Source: UBA4417 sp031550085 (GTDB lineage: Bacteria; Bacteroidota; Bacteroidia; Bacteroidales; UBA4417). Taken from it: a stretch of 64,000 nucleotides of DNA. Positions 17,134-26,700 of the stretch are shown here, piece after piece. The stretch lies in assembly GCA_031550085.1 (NCBI GenBank), contig JAVBOY010000004.1, positions 4,771-68,770 of the forward strand, in the 5' to 3' direction. How positions within the stretch are numbered: the stretch's first letter is position 1; each line of letters starts with the position of its first letter. The translations under genes and the position numbers were made by a program. The notes under the pieces are model-generated. The model did not search any database. It had not been told where the DNA came from and saw only the letters and a program-made list of their open reading frames with translations.

Positions 17134-18647
17134 AAATCAAGCATATCCGTTACCCGCTTTTTGTACTTATTTCGAGCTTGTTTATCGGCCTGCTCAGTTC
17201 CAGTGATTTTATCACGACGCCGACCAAGACCGTGAAAGATATTTTCATTCTGGGAAGCCAATGGTTTATTATTTTCATCCATGTGGTCGCGTTGGTTTAC
17301 CTGCTGTCAGTTAACAAGTTTGTGTATGCCGTGACATTTCCGCTGCTGAGTTTCTTTTGCGCCGTTCTGGCCTATTTCCGGTATACCATGAATGCGGTTT
17401 TTTCTTCTATGATCTTTGAAGCGGCCATCGACAACGACACGCAGGTAACTACCCAGCTGATTACCTGGCAATTGGTTTGTTTCGTTTTGATTTGCGTGCT
17501 TGTTTCTGCCTTTTTTGTGTGGTACCGGTTCAAAAAGATCAAAGTTTCCAAAGGGCTTTTACAAGCGGTTATTGCCATAGCCGTCCTGGGAGGATTGTTG
17601 TGCATCCAAAGTTTTCGCCGCCCCGTTTCCGAACGGATTCCTTTCAACCTGTATTTTATTCCTAAACGCTATTTTGACGAGCGCACCATCATCAATACGC
17701 AACGGCCTCCGATTTCGGAAGGAGCCGAATACACCGCGCCCAATGACAGTTTAATTGTGGTTTTTGTACTGGGCGAATCGTTGCGTGCCGATCATCTGGC
17801 CTTCAACGGGTATCACCGGAATACAACGCCTTGCCTTTCGAAGGAAGACATTGTGTCGCTTCCGAATGTCTACTGTATTCAAACGTATACCAACAGCAGC
17901 CTTCCCTACATTCTGACGCGCGCCGACAGCCTGCATCCGGAACGGGGCTACGAAGAGCGTTCTTTCATCGACTTGTTCAACGCTTGCGGGTTTTACACGG
18001 CCTGGCTGGCTAATCAGGAATCGGCCAACAGCTATGTGTATTTTATGCACGAATGCGATACCCTGAAATACCTGAATGCCGACAAATCTCCTTATACTTT
18101 CGATAAATGGGTGGATGGCTCCATGTTTCCTGCTTATGAGGCTCTTTTAAGACAGCCTTCACCCCGGAAAATGATTGTTTTGCATACCATCGGGTCGCAT
18201 TGGTACTACAATTCGCATTTCACTGAGGATTTTCAGCGTTTCAACCCTATTACCAACAGCCGGATTATTTCCTCAAACACCACCGAAGAAATGATCAATT
18301 CGTACGACAATACGGTGCTTTATACCGATTCTTTCATTCACCGTTTGATTGAAAAAATCCGTTCCCAAAATGCGATCCTGATTTACCTGTCCGACCACGG
18401 GGAAAGTTTGGGCGAAAACGGGAATTGGCTTCATGCCCTCGACGATACGCCGGTTCATTACCCGGCGGCATTTGTATGGATGTCGGACACGTACAAAAGC
18501 AAGTATCCGGAAAAGTACGAAATACTGAACCAGAACCGCTTCCATTATTACAATACCGATTTTCTTTTCCATTCCATCCTGGATGCAGCCCATATTGAAA
18601 CGCCCGTTTTAGAGGAAGGGAAAAGCGTCTTTCAATTAAGGAAATAG
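17130..18647 (+). CDS. Phosphoethanolamine transferase (EptA/CptA-like sulfatase fold)
   Basis: The 505-residue protein has about five N-terminal membrane helices (residues 1-165) and a periplasmic alkaline-phosphatase/sulfatase-type domain. Metal-site motifs are visible: VFVLGESLRADHLAFNGY around E216, then NTTPCL, a TYTNSSLP segment that should carry the nucleophilic Thr, HTIGSHWYY, and YLSDHGESLGENG with H-x-E. The family transfers phosphoethanolamine from phosphatidylethanolamine to lipid A or core sugars, lowering surface charge and often giving resistance to cationic peptides. Lipid A as target is inferred. It overlaps the acyltransferase gene by 4 nt. Confidence 0.88.
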   Translation: MKIKHIRYPLFVLISSLFIGLLSSSDFITTPTKTVKDIFILGSQWFIIFIHVVALVYLLSVNKFVYAVTFPLLSFFCAVLAYFRYTMNAVFSSMIFEAAIDNDTQVTTQLITWQLVCFVLICVLVSAFFVWYRFKKIKVSKGLLQAVIAIAVLGGLLCIQSFRRPVSERIPFNLYFIPKRYFDERTIINTQRPPISEGAEYTAPNDSLIVVFVLGESLRADHLAFNGYHRNTTPCLSKEDIVSLPNVYCIQTYTNSSLPYILTRADSLHPERGYEERSFIDLFNACGFYTAWLANQESANSYVYFMHECDTLKYLNADKSPYTFDKWVDGSMFPAYEALLRQPSPRKMIVLHTIGSHWYYNSHFTEDFQRFNPITNSRIISSNTTEEMINSYDNTVLYTDSFIHRLIEKIRSQNAILIYLSDHGESLGENGNWLHALDDTPVHYPAAFVWMSDTYKSKYPEKYEILNQNRFHYYNTDFLFHSILDAAHIETPVLEEGKSVFQLRK

Positions 18648-18659
18648 AACCGGTTAAGT

Positions 18660-18690
18660 GCGGACATGGATTTCCGTCCGCCATTCGATT
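18660..18690 (+). terminator. Possible terminator after the phosphoethanolamine transferase
   Basis: GCGGAC (18660-18665) pairs with GTCCGC (18676-18681), followed a few bases later by TTTTT. The stem is short and the T tract is displaced, so this is a weak call. Confidence 0.35.
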
Positions 18691-18707
18691 TTTCCGATAC
18701 CAGGCGT

Positions 18708-19220
18708 TTAGGAGCCTTGCCGGATCAGCTTTTGTTTGATTTGCTCCAAGAGTAAAAATACGGCAGGACAAGTACTGCAATTCCGTTGCATGATATCGAG
18801 AATCTGGTGCATGCGGCGGCGGTCGGTATGCGGATATTCACGGCAGGCTTTGGGCCGGGATTCATAAATGGTACACTGATTTTCCGGATCCAGAAACGGA
18901 CACGGCATCGTGCGGAACACATAATCCCCCTCTTCATCCTGCCGGAAGTATTTTTCGAACAGAACAGACGGTTTCTGTTTCAGGTATTTTGCGATCCGGC
19001 CAACGTCCGTATCAGTCACCCTCGGCCCCAATGTGCGGCAGCAATTTGCGCAACTCAAACAATCATAGGTTTCAAAAACTTTCTCATGAGCCTCGTGAAA
19101 CCAATCGTCCAACAGATGATTGTCGATCTTTTTCAACTTCTTAAAAAGCAACTGAAGTTCGGCCCTGTTTGCTGTAGCCAACTTTGCTATATTTTCTGCG
19201 GTAACTTTATGCATATCCAT
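18708..19220 (-). CDS. YkgJ-family cysteine-cluster protein
   Basis: The 170-residue protein has the metal-cluster cysteine pattern of the YkgJ/UPF0153 (CxxCxxCC) family: CLSCANCC, then PCPFLDPENQC, the YESRPKACREYPH signature, and a late CSTC. Members are thought to bind an Fe-S or zinc centre; the biochemical role is unknown. I start at the second in-frame Met (19220, MDMHK); the upstream Met at 19235 adds MGEWL with no family support. It converges on the phosphoethanolamine-transferase gene. Confidence 0.82.
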   Translation of the reverse strand: MDMHKVTAENIAKLATANRAELQLLFKKLKKIDNHLLDDWFHEAHEKVFETYDCLSCANCCRTLGPRVTDTDVGRIAKYLKQKPSVLFEKYFRQDEEGDYVFRTMPCPFLDPENQCTIYESRPKACREYPHTDRRRMHQILDIMQRNCSTCPAVFLLLEQIKQKLIRQGS

Positions 19221-19616
19221 TAGCCACTCTCCCACTCTCCCTAAGGGGGAGAGAATTCAAATTCATTTTTCGTTCGGCAGCAGGTTACACCTGCGCCGCA
19301 ATATTCAAACTGTTTTCATACAACTTTTACAGGCAAAGCCTGACTTTCATTGATAGCAACGGGGTGATGCTTCCACCCTTCCGAACAGGAACATCATTTT
19401 ATGGGATCGGCAAATGTAAACTTTTATCAAGGAATATAAAACGTTATTGGTTTTTCAAAAAAATACAATAAAAAAGATAACACACAATCACTTACAAAAT
19501 TTCCAAAAAATAAAAAGCAGCCAATTTTATCGGAAGATCAACACCACTTTGCGGTATTTTTTCATTTTATCCTAATCGTTATGTGGTATTTTACTGTTTT
19601 TTTTAATCAATTGATT
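19221..19616. other. Intergenic cluster of short stem-loops
   Basis: No gene is seen. At least three short stem-loops are packed into 19235-19342: CTCTCCC/GGGAGAG (19235-19253), GCAGG/CCTGC (19280-19294) and CAGGC/GCCTG (19330-19342). The rest up to 19616 is A+T-rich. The CTCTCCCTAAGGGGGAGAG word is of a kind often scattered between Bacteroidota genes. Confidence 0.5.
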
Positions 19617-19647
19617 TTTGCTTTTCAGCACCGAATTAGTAATTTTG
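19617..19647 (+). promoter_or_regulatory. mtgA promoter (Bacteroidota consensus)
   Basis: TTTG (19617-19620), exactly 19 nt, then TAATTTTG (19640-19647) is a full match to TTTG-N19-TAnnTTTG. The GTG start follows at 19682. Confidence 0.75.
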
Positions 19648-19681
19648 CACTTTCTTTTTACCCAATTAACCTTACCCGTTC

Positions 19682-20410
19682 GTGAGTAAACCCCAAAACC
19701 GGACTTTTTTCAAAAAGTGTTTGCGGATCCTGATGGTATCCGTTATCGGTTTTTTTGTATCCACCATCGCGGTGACCGTTCTCTACCGTTGGGTAAACCC
19801 GTTTGCCACACCTTTGATGCTGATCCGGATTGTCGACCAGGTAGCTGCTGGTAAAAAGCCCGGTATGGATTACCGTTGGCGGGATTTGGATCAAATATCA
19901 TCCAATTTGCAGTTATGTGTAATCGCCTCGGAAGACAACCTGTTTGAATCGCATAATGGCATCGATATGAAAGCCATTGAGAAAGCCCAAAAAAGCAACG
20001 AAAAAGGAAAGAAATTACGCGGCGGAAGCACCATTTCACAACAAACAGCCAAGAATGTTTTTTTAACGCCCTCGCGAACCTGGTTGAGGAAAGGGCTGGA
20101 ATTGTATTTTACCGGCCTGATCGAACTGTTTTGGGGCAAAGAGCGGATCATGGAGGTGTATTTGAATGTCATCGAAATGGGGGATGGAATTTATGGGGCT
20201 GAAGCGGCTTCGCAAACCTACTACAAGAAAAAGGCAAGCCAACTGAGCCGCGCCGAAGCAGCAGGAATTGCCGCTATTTTGCCGTCGCCGCGCCGTTGGC
20301 ATCCGACCAAGTCAAGCAATTACATCCAGGGACGAAAAAGCCGCATCATCCAGAACTCGAATAATATCAATTATCCTGATTGGTTAAAAGAGAAAAAGGT
20401 AAAAAACTAA
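19682..20410 (+). CDS. mtgA: Monofunctional biosynthetic peptidoglycan transglycosylase
   Basis: MtgA polymerises lipid II into glycan strands at the outer face of the cytoplasmic membrane. The 242-residue protein starts with GTG, has one N-terminal membrane helix (about 12-35) and a glycosyltransferase-51 domain. Family motifs are ASEDNLFESHNGID with catalytic E84, RGGSTISQQTAKN (about 119-131), RKGLELYFTGLIE, ERIMEVYLNVIEMGDGIYG (about 157-175) and AAILPSPRRW. There is no transpeptidase domain, which separates it from class A PBPs. It has its own consensus promoter and its last 4 nt overlap the convergent recO. Confidence 0.95.
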   Translation: MSKPQNRTFFKKCLRILMVSVIGFFVSTIAVTVLYRWVNPFATPLMLIRIVDQVAAGKKPGMDYRWRDLDQISSNLQLCVIASEDNLFESHNGIDMKAIEKAQKSNEKGKKLRGGSTISQQTAKNVFLTPSRTWLRKGLELYFTGLIELFWGKERIMEVYLNVIEMGDGIYGAEAASQTYYKKKASQLSRAEAAGIAAILPSPRRWHPTKSSNYIQGRKSRIIQNSNNINYPDWLKEKKVKN

Positions 20411-21129
20411 GTTTTCAGCAATTCTGCCAGCACTTTGTGCGATTTCATTTCACCCATAGACGGCAAATGCAATTTAAAATAGGCCAGCAACAGTTCGAGC
20501 AATTGTTGCCGCAAAGGGTATGATAAATTATGCGACTGATCCGGTTTTCCTTCCAACAGTAGTGCAAAAAATTTCGATAACCCTTCGGATACATAATACG
20601 GATGATCGGGAAGCGATTCTACAAAACGGCCGTCCTGCATGTTGAAAATGGAATTGCGTTTCGAAAAATTATTATGCGGCATAAATCCGTATTCTTCCGC
20701 CAGGTTGATCATGAAGTACAAATGAAAATCGGCCACATTGATTTCTTCGGAATCCAGTTCGAAAACGGTATTCCATAAAAAATGAAAAAGTTTGGGATCG
20801 GGCGCTTCATTTTGGATGGTTTTGTACAACAGCTCATCGATAAACAATGCCAGCGTCGTTTTGCGGATATCAACACCAATCCCCGTTAATTGTTGGTAAC
20901 AGCTTATTTCTTTTGCGACATGCAGCACAGAGGTGTTTTTCGGATGGGTAACAACCTCAACCAGCGAAAGCGGACTAAACAGGTTTTGTTTTACCGCCGG
21001 ATTTTTTTTCCGGACACCTTTTACCAAATAGGATTGCAATCCGAACAATTCGGTATATATCTTTACAATAAGGCTTGTTTCGGAGTATTTTAGCTGATGC
21101 AGTACAATACCGCGGGTGGTAGCAAGCAT
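20407..21129 (-). CDS. recO: DNA repair protein RecO
   Basis: RecO helps RecR load RecA on SSB-coated DNA in the RecF pathway; recF is also in this window. The 240-residue protein has the N-terminal OB fold typical of RecO (TRGIVLHQLKYSETSLIVKIYTELFG, then GLQSYLVKGVRKK and LFSPLSLVEVV) and an alpha-helical C-terminal domain. The zinc-binding cysteines found in many RecO proteins are missing; only one Cys is visible. Length matches Bacteroidota RecO. It lies 53 bp downstream of porZ in the same direction. Confidence 0.9.
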   Translation of the reverse strand: MLATTRGIVLHQLKYSETSLIVKIYTELFGLQSYLVKGVRKKNPAVKQNLFSPLSLVEVVTHPKNTSVLHVAKEISCYQQLTGIGVDIRKTTLALFIDELLYKTIQNEAPDPKLFHFLWNTVFELDSEEINVADFHLYFMINLAEEYGFMPHNNFSKRNSIFNMQDGRFVESLPDHPYYVSEGLSKFFALLLEGKPDQSHNLSYPLRQQLLELLLAYFKLHLPSMGEMKSHKVLAELLKT

Positions 21130-21182
21130 TGATTTACCTTACGATTAAAGGGTATTTTGAGAATTCAAAAGCACTCAATGTA

Positions 21183-23582
21183 TTACTTAATAAACAACAC
21201 CTTCGCTGTTTTCCGCTGTTCCCCGTTGGGATCCGTAGCAAAAATCAAATACACACCTGTAGAAACCCGGTCGCCGTTAAAATTGGTTCCGTCCCATTGG
21301 GCTTGACCGCCCGAAACCCGGATTTCTTTCACCAATGTTCCGGAAATCGTTGTGATCTTGATGTTCGAATTTTGTACCAACCCCCGGATATAAACGTCGC
21401 CACGGTAGGTTTCCCGAACCGGATTGGGATATACGATTAAACTATCATACGTAGGCGATGGGGGAATTTTGTAATCCCTGAAAGCCACAATACCTTCCGA
21501 GGTAGCAAAATAAATCATGCCGTCGCTGTCAATTTTTATGCTGTTGACGCTATTGGAAAGCAAAGGGGAATTTTCAGCTGTAAAATGGTAAACTTGTTTA
21601 CTTCCATCCTCCGACATCAAATAAACGCCCGATTTTTCGGTACCGAACCATTTTTCATTATCGCCATTCACGGCAATCGCCTGAACCCGTTCGCCATCAA
21701 GCAATGTATGGAGGAAGCCGTCTTCTTCGACCTGAACCGGCTGTGCATCCGCCCGGATCGAATCGGTCGTGAAGACACTTTCGGGTGAATAAATCACATA
21801 CACTCCTTTGTTGCTCCCCAGCCATATTTGCCCGCTTTGATCCAGCGCCATCGTCGAAATCGGACTATCGGGCAAATTGCCGTACCCCACTCCGATCGTA
21901 TACATCTTCATTTTATCATCCGTTTTGTTGGGGATGGTTCCGTTTTCCGAAAACACCAGGATTCCCCGCTTGTTTTCCCGGAGTTCAACCCATTTCTGAT
22001 TGGCCTGGTCAATGATAATATTCCCGATGTCGGTCATTCTCAGGCCGATCTTTCCAAAATCGAACGACGTCCAGGCGCCCGAAAGTGTCTTTACGGATAA
22101 AGAATTGGTTGCCAAACGATTGCTTGCCCACAAATTCCGGTCCGAATCAAAAGCGACTCCGGCAACAAACGTACAGGTGTCTTTCCCTACAACATAATAT
22201 TGCAACGAACTGTTTTCCCAATCGTATTGTTTCACAATTTGGCCGTTGTTGCACTCAAAAATCCCGCGACTATACGTTGCCACAAGAGCATGAGTAGGAT
22301 TATTCGGCTCAATCGCTACGGCCAACAAATCGGTAACGCCATCCAATATCGGGTAATTTTGTTTTGAAAACTGCTTCCACGAGGAATTTGAATAGCAGTT
22401 GAATTCAGCTTGGTTGTAGAGCGGGACATAAGAGATATTTTTACCTCCGGCAACCGTCCACAAGGTTTTTCCGCTTACCTCCATAGCATATACCTTTGTG
22501 GACAAAGGTCCGTTGATCAGGTATTGTGTCCCTGTTTTTTCAAGATTTGAAGCATTCGATGCATCCAAGCGCCAAAGCCCTTTGTTGTAATCGGCAATCC
22601 AAAGATTTTGATCGGAATCGAGATATGCATCACGCGTCCAAATGGTATTTCCATCCGGCTCCACCGGATCGGGGCGGTTGTACGAATAAAAAGAATACTT
22701 GAAATTTCCATTGGCATCGAACACCTCTCCGCCAAACATATCACTGATCACCAAAAGATTACCGCAAACCCGTAAATTTTGGCAGAGCGATTTAAAGTTT
22801 CCGCGAAACTGCGTCCAGGTATCGCCGGATTTTGCAAAAAGCCGGTCCTGGTCATAGACTCCGTTTGTGTAATTCGCCACGATCTTTCCGCCAAAAGACA
22901 CAATGAAATTATAGGTTGAATCCGCATATTGAAGCCCGGTTTCTTTTTCCCAATTGGCAAAATACGCCAAATTGGAATTAGCATTCGCTTTCAAGATGCC
23001 TTCATCTGTGGCAGCGTAAAACATATTGGTCGCTTCGTCAAACGCCAAATCGTTTACGTTGATTTGTGCGCCGTTGGGGCCGATAAAATAAGTATCTTTG
23101 GTTTCCTCCTTATCCAGATCGATGACCACAATTCCAAAACCGCAAAGCAAGTAAGCATATTTATCTTTCAAAAAAATCCGGTTGATTATTTTGTTGCCCA
23201 TCATGTCCTTGATTTTGATATCAGGAATATTTACGACCGTATTCCCTTTAATCAAATCGATATTTGAGTTCGTGTAGGCTACCACCAACGTTTGCGAGGA
23301 GTTGCTGTAAGCGATATCGCTGATTCCGATATCGGAAAGCATCAGGTTCGGAGTCGCTTTGTTGATACGGTTGTTAAAACTATGGTCACTTTTGTCGTAA
23401 TAGAAAATCCCATAATCGGTGGCGCAATACACTTTATCATTGCCCAACGCTAATACATTGGTCCGGTGATACGGCAAATGGTCGATCCATTGTCCGGTAC
23501 GGGATGTTTGCGCAAGCAACGGATTACCAAAAATTGAAAGAATTCCTAAAAGAAAGAAAGTGTAAAAACGTGTGGATATCAT
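21183..23582 (-). CDS. porZ: PorZ-like T9SS beta-propeller protein
   Basis: In Porphyromonas, PorZ belongs to the PorU-PorV-PorQ-PorZ attachment complex that anchors T9SS cargo to A-LPS at the cell surface. This 799-residue protein has a signal peptide and an N-terminal propeller with the PorZ layout: GQWIDHLPYHRTNVLALGND, a CATDYGIFYYD blade, then SDIGISDIAYS and VVAYTNSNIDLI. A second propeller shows two-component-regulator-like blades such as DSDRNLWASN, DQSGQIWLGSNKGVYV and DSDGMIYFATSEGIVAF. A T9SS-type C-terminal domain (VYPNPVRETYRG to KVLFIK) follows, as in PorZ. I use ATG 23582, which gives the signal peptide; the frame extends to 23618. Confidence 0.85.
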   Translation of the reverse strand: MISTRFYTFFLLGILSIFGNPLLAQTSRTGQWIDHLPYHRTNVLALGNDKVYCATDYGIFYYDKSDHSFNNRINKATPNLMLSDIGISDIAYSNSSQTLVVAYTNSNIDLIKGNTVVNIPDIKIKDMMGNKIINRIFLKDKYAYLLCGFGIVVIDLDKEETKDTYFIGPNGAQINVNDLAFDEATNMFYAATDEGILKANANSNLAYFANWEKETGLQYADSTYNFIVSFGGKIVANYTNGVYDQDRLFAKSGDTWTQFRGNFKSLCQNLRVCGNLLVISDMFGGEVFDANGNFKYSFYSYNRPDPVEPDGNTIWTRDAYLDSDQNLWIADYNKGLWRLDASNASNLEKTGTQYLINGPLSTKVYAMEVSGKTLWTVAGGKNISYVPLYNQAEFNCYSNSSWKQFSKQNYPILDGVTDLLAVAIEPNNPTHALVATYSRGIFECNNGQIVKQYDWENSSLQYYVVGKDTCTFVAGVAFDSDRNLWASNRLATNSLSVKTLSGAWTSFDFGKIGLRMTDIGNIIIDQANQKWVELRENKRGILVFSENGTIPNKTDDKMKMYTIGVGYGNLPDSPISTMALDQSGQIWLGSNKGVYVIYSPESVFTTDSIRADAQPVQVEEDGFLHTLLDGERVQAIAVNGDNEKWFGTEKSGVYLMSEDGSKQVYHFTAENSPLLSNSVNSIKIDSDGMIYFATSEGIVAFRDYKIPPSPTYDSLIVYPNPVRETYRGDVYIRGLVQNSNIKITTISGTLVKEIRVSGGQAQWDGTNFNGDRVSTGVYLIFATDPNGEQRKTAKVLFIK

Positions 23583-23693
23583 GTATTCTTTTTTTATGAC
23601 TAAAAAACTCGAAAACAACCGTTTTATTGCTTAACAAATAAAAATATAAACCAAAGATCGCAATACTTTTACTCCTTTGGATAACACTTCGGC

Positions 23694-24989
23694 TTAAGCA
23701 AGCACTCCGAATAAATCGAAGTTGTCGGAGGATGTAATTTTGATGTCCGAAAATTCGCCGATCCGGCAATTTTCGGTAAGCGGAACCAGCACCTCGCCAT
23801 CTACTTCGGGCGAATCAAATTCGGTGCGCCCGACAAAGTACTCGCCGTCGATCCGGTCCACCAATACCTTAAACGTTTTTCCGATTTTTTGCTGATCCAA
23901 CTGGTCGGCAATGTGTTGCTGCACTTCCATCAACTCGGCGGCGCGTTCATTCTTCAATTCGTCCGGAACGTTGTCGTCCAGTTTGCAAGCCGGCGTATTT
24001 TCTTCTTCCGAATAGGTAAACACGCCCACCCGGTCAAATTTTACTTCCCGGATAAAATCGAGCAATTCGCCGAATTCCTGCTCCGTTTCACCGGGATAAC
24101 CGACGATAAAAGCCGTACGAAGCGCAGCTCCGGGCAACTTTTTACGGAATTTTTCAATCAACCGGACAGTTTCCTCTTTGGTTACGCCCCGCCGCATGGA
24201 TTTCAAAATCCGGTCGCTGATGTGTTGCAATGGAATATCAATGTAGTTGCATACGTCGGAATGCGAGGTGATGATTTCGAAAAGCTCTTCGGGAAAATTG
24301 TTCGGATACAAATAATGCAAGCGGATCCAGTCGAATCGCTTTAATGCACTGAGTTTTTCGACCAATTGCGGCAACATCTTTTTTTGATCCGAATCGATTC
24401 CGTAATACGTCAGATCTTGCGCCACCAGCAGCAATTCTTTCACACCGCCTTGGGCCAGCAGTTCTGCTTCCTGTAAAATGGCTTCCATGGGACGTGACAC
24501 ATGGGGGCCGCGAATTTTCGGAATGGCGCAAAACGAGCAACTCCGGTCGCAGCCTTCAGCAATTTTCAGGTAGGCGTAGTGTGGCGGAGTCGTCAATACC
24601 CGTTCGCAAAGCAATTTGGAGCGGTATTCCCCGCCTATTTTTTTTACAATAAACTCCAAATCGTTTACGCCAAAAAATTGCCCGACTTCGGGAATCTCTT
24701 TTGCCAACTGCTCCTTGTAACGTTCCGACAAACATCCCATCACATAAACCTCCTTGATTTTTCCCCGCTTTTTTTCTTCAACATACGAAAGGATGGTGTC
24801 TATGGATTCCTCTTTGGCATCGTGGATAAATCCGCAAGTATTGATAACGACCGTATCGGCCTTGCCTTTGTCTTGTTCTTTCAGTATTTTGATGTTGTTT
24901 AATTTCAGTTGTCCCATCAAAACCTCGCTGTCTACCATATTTTTGGCGCAGCCCAGGGTAACGATGCGCACGCTTTGGCTATCTCTCAT
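23694..24989 (-). CDS. rimO: Ribosomal protein S12 methylthiotransferase RimO
   Basis: RimO is a radical-SAM Fe-S enzyme that adds a methylthio group to the conserved Asp of ribosomal protein S12. The 431-residue protein has the three-part family structure: N-terminal UPF0004 domain (VTLGCAKNMVDSEVL with Cys, plus INTCGF and GCLSERY), radical-SAM core with CDRSCSFCAIP (C-x3-C-x2-C) and GPHVSRP, and a C-terminal TRAM domain. The NMVDSE signature separates it from MiaB. In many Bacteroidota it directly follows ftsY; here a divergently oriented membrane-protein gene lies between them. Confidence 0.95.
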   Translation of the reverse strand: MRDSQSVRIVTLGCAKNMVDSEVLMGQLKLNNIKILKEQDKGKADTVVINTCGFIHDAKEESIDTILSYVEEKKRGKIKEVYVMGCLSERYKEQLAKEIPEVGQFFGVNDLEFIVKKIGGEYRSKLLCERVLTTPPHYAYLKIAEGCDRSCSFCAIPKIRGPHVSRPMEAILQEAELLAQGGVKELLLVAQDLTYYGIDSDQKKMLPQLVEKLSALKRFDWIRLHYLYPNNFPEELFEIITSHSDVCNYIDIPLQHISDRILKSMRRGVTKEETVRLIEKFRKKLPGAALRTAFIVGYPGETEQEFGELLDFIREVKFDRVGVFTYSEEENTPACKLDDNVPDELKNERAAELMEVQQHIADQLDQQKIGKTFKVLVDRIDGEYFVGRTEFDSPEVDGEVLVPLTENCRIGEFSDIKITSSDNFDLFGVLA

Positions 24990-25023
24990 TTCTTTTTATT
25001 TATCCTTTTCAATATTTGGAGCG

Positions 25024-25055
25024 CAAAATTATCGGATTACAAAGAGTTGCGCAAA
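25024..25055 (-). promoter_or_regulatory. Putative rimO promoter
   Basis: On the minus strand TTTG (complement of 25052-25055), 20 nt, then TAATTTTG (complement of 25024-25031) matches the Bacteroidota consensus. The rimO ATG follows 35 nt downstream. Confidence 0.65.
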
Positions 25056-25146
25056 TTTTTTACAATCATTTAATTTTTAATACATTGAAATTGGGATACA
25101 ATAAAATTTGTTAATTCCTTGTTATCAAGGAAAAAGTATTCTTCCC

Positions 25147-26700
25147 ATGAACAAAAACCAAAACCTGTTAATCGTCTTTCTTGCCGGCATCGTGTTTACC
25201 GCAGTATTTTATCATCAAATGCTGGGATTCAATTTGTTTTTATACAACATTTTAATTCTTTTTCTATTACTTTTTGTTTACAAAAGCATTCATTTAAAAA
25301 ACAAAGCCCATTTGGTACTGGCAGCGGGTACGTTTTTAACGGCCGTGGGAACATTGGTTCATGCATCGGCTTTTGTCATTACCCTGAATATCCTGTCGCT
25401 TATCGCTTTGTTCGGCACGACCAACAACGGCAAACTGAAAAATCTGGTAAATGTCGCTTTTGCAGGAGTGATTCAATTTTTTCTGGGAATTATTTTTGTT
25501 TTTCAAAACAACCAACCGATTTCCCGTAAAGAAACCAAATCGTATCCTTCGTTTGTCAAGTGGCTGACGTATGGGTTGATTCCTTTGGCGTTGGTGATTC
25601 TTTTCGCGCTCCTGTACGTCAATGCCAGTTCAAAATTCCGGGAAATGTTCCGTTTTGTTCCCGACTTCTTCGATTACGTATTCAAGCAGATCAATTTTCC
25701 GATGTGCCTGTTGTTCCTTTTCGGATTTATGATTGCGGCGGCATTTTTCACGAAAACCCAAGTTATCCAACTGTTCGGCGAACCCGAAACCGATGCCCTA
25801 CGTCGCAAACGAAACCCAAACTACTTAGGAAAAATAACCGGATTGACATCCGAATTCCGGATTGCCGTGCTTAGCTTCATTGCATTGAATGTGTTGTTGT
25901 TTATTTTCAATTGTGTGGATATTTGGACGGTGTGGATCAACTTTAGCTGGGATGGCGCTTTGCTCAAGGAATTTGTTCACGAAGGAACGTATACCCTTAT
26001 TTTCACGCTGGGGCTTTCCCTCCTTTTGGTTTTGATTTTCTTCCGCAAGAATCTGAATTTTTATTCCAAAAACAAATCGTTGAAAATACTTGCAAATACC
26101 TGGATCATCCAAAACGCCATCTTAGCCGTTTCGGTGCTGATCCGCAATTTGCATTATATCAACTATTACAATCTGGCTTATTTACGTATTGGCGTTCTGA
26201 TGTTCCTAATCCTTGTGTTTGTGGGACTGATAAGTGTATTTTTGAAAATAAATTGCACTAAAAATTTTGCTTACCTGATGCGTATCAACGCATTGGCTGC
26301 CTATCTCGTGTTGGCCGGATTTTCGTTACCGGATTGGGATGTGATCATTGCCAAATTCAATTTCAGCCGTTCCGACAAGGCTCTGGTGCATTTGAGTTTC
26401 CTGTCCGGCTTGGATCAAAAAGCGCTTCCCTATTTAATCAAAACCGAGGCCGAGTTAGCCGAAAACGATCCCGTCGTGGAACGCATCGGCCGCAAAGATG
26501 CCCGCATGAGCCAGCCGGAGTATATCGAATGTATTGAAAAGCGAATACAGAATTTTCTACTCGCTTATCCCCAACGAACTTTTTTGGAATGGAATTATGC
26601 TGATTGGAAAGCCTATCAAAAACTACGGACAAAAATAAAACCGGCTGAGAATAAGCCGGTTCCGTTAAATTCAAACGATACGGCGGTTTCTCCTCAGTGA
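25147..26700 (+). CDS. DUF4173/DUF4153-like polytopic membrane protein
   Basis: The 517-residue protein has about twelve hydrophobic segments followed by a hydrophilic C-terminal tail of about 85 residues (ALVHLSFLSGLDQKALPYLI onward). The segments WDGALLKEFVHEGTYTLIFTLGLS and RNLHYINYYNLAYLRIGVLMF resemble the DUF4173 family of inner-membrane proteins, whose function is unknown. I start at ATG 25147 (MNKNQNLL); the frame opens at 25108. It overlaps the 3' end of convergent ftsY by 7 nt and separates ftsY from rimO. Confidence 0.78.
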   Translation: MNKNQNLLIVFLAGIVFTAVFYHQMLGFNLFLYNILILFLLLFVYKSIHLKNKAHLVLAAGTFLTAVGTLVHASAFVITLNILSLIALFGTTNNGKLKNLVNVAFAGVIQFFLGIIFVFQNNQPISRKETKSYPSFVKWLTYGLIPLALVILFALLYVNASSKFREMFRFVPDFFDYVFKQINFPMCLLFLFGFMIAAAFFTKTQVIQLFGEPETDALRRKRNPNYLGKITGLTSEFRIAVLSFIALNVLLFIFNCVDIWTVWINFSWDGALLKEFVHEGTYTLIFTLGLSLLLVLIFFRKNLNFYSKNKSLKILANTWIIQNAILAVSVLIRNLHYINYYNLAYLRIGVLMFLILVFVGLISVFLKINCTKNFAYLMRINALAAYLVLAGFSLPDWDVIIAKFNFSRSDKALVHLSFLSGLDQKALPYLIKTEAELAENDPVVERIGRKDARMSQPEYIECIEKRIQNFLLAYPQRTFLEWNYADWKAYQKLRTKIKPAENKPVPLNSNDTAVSPQ

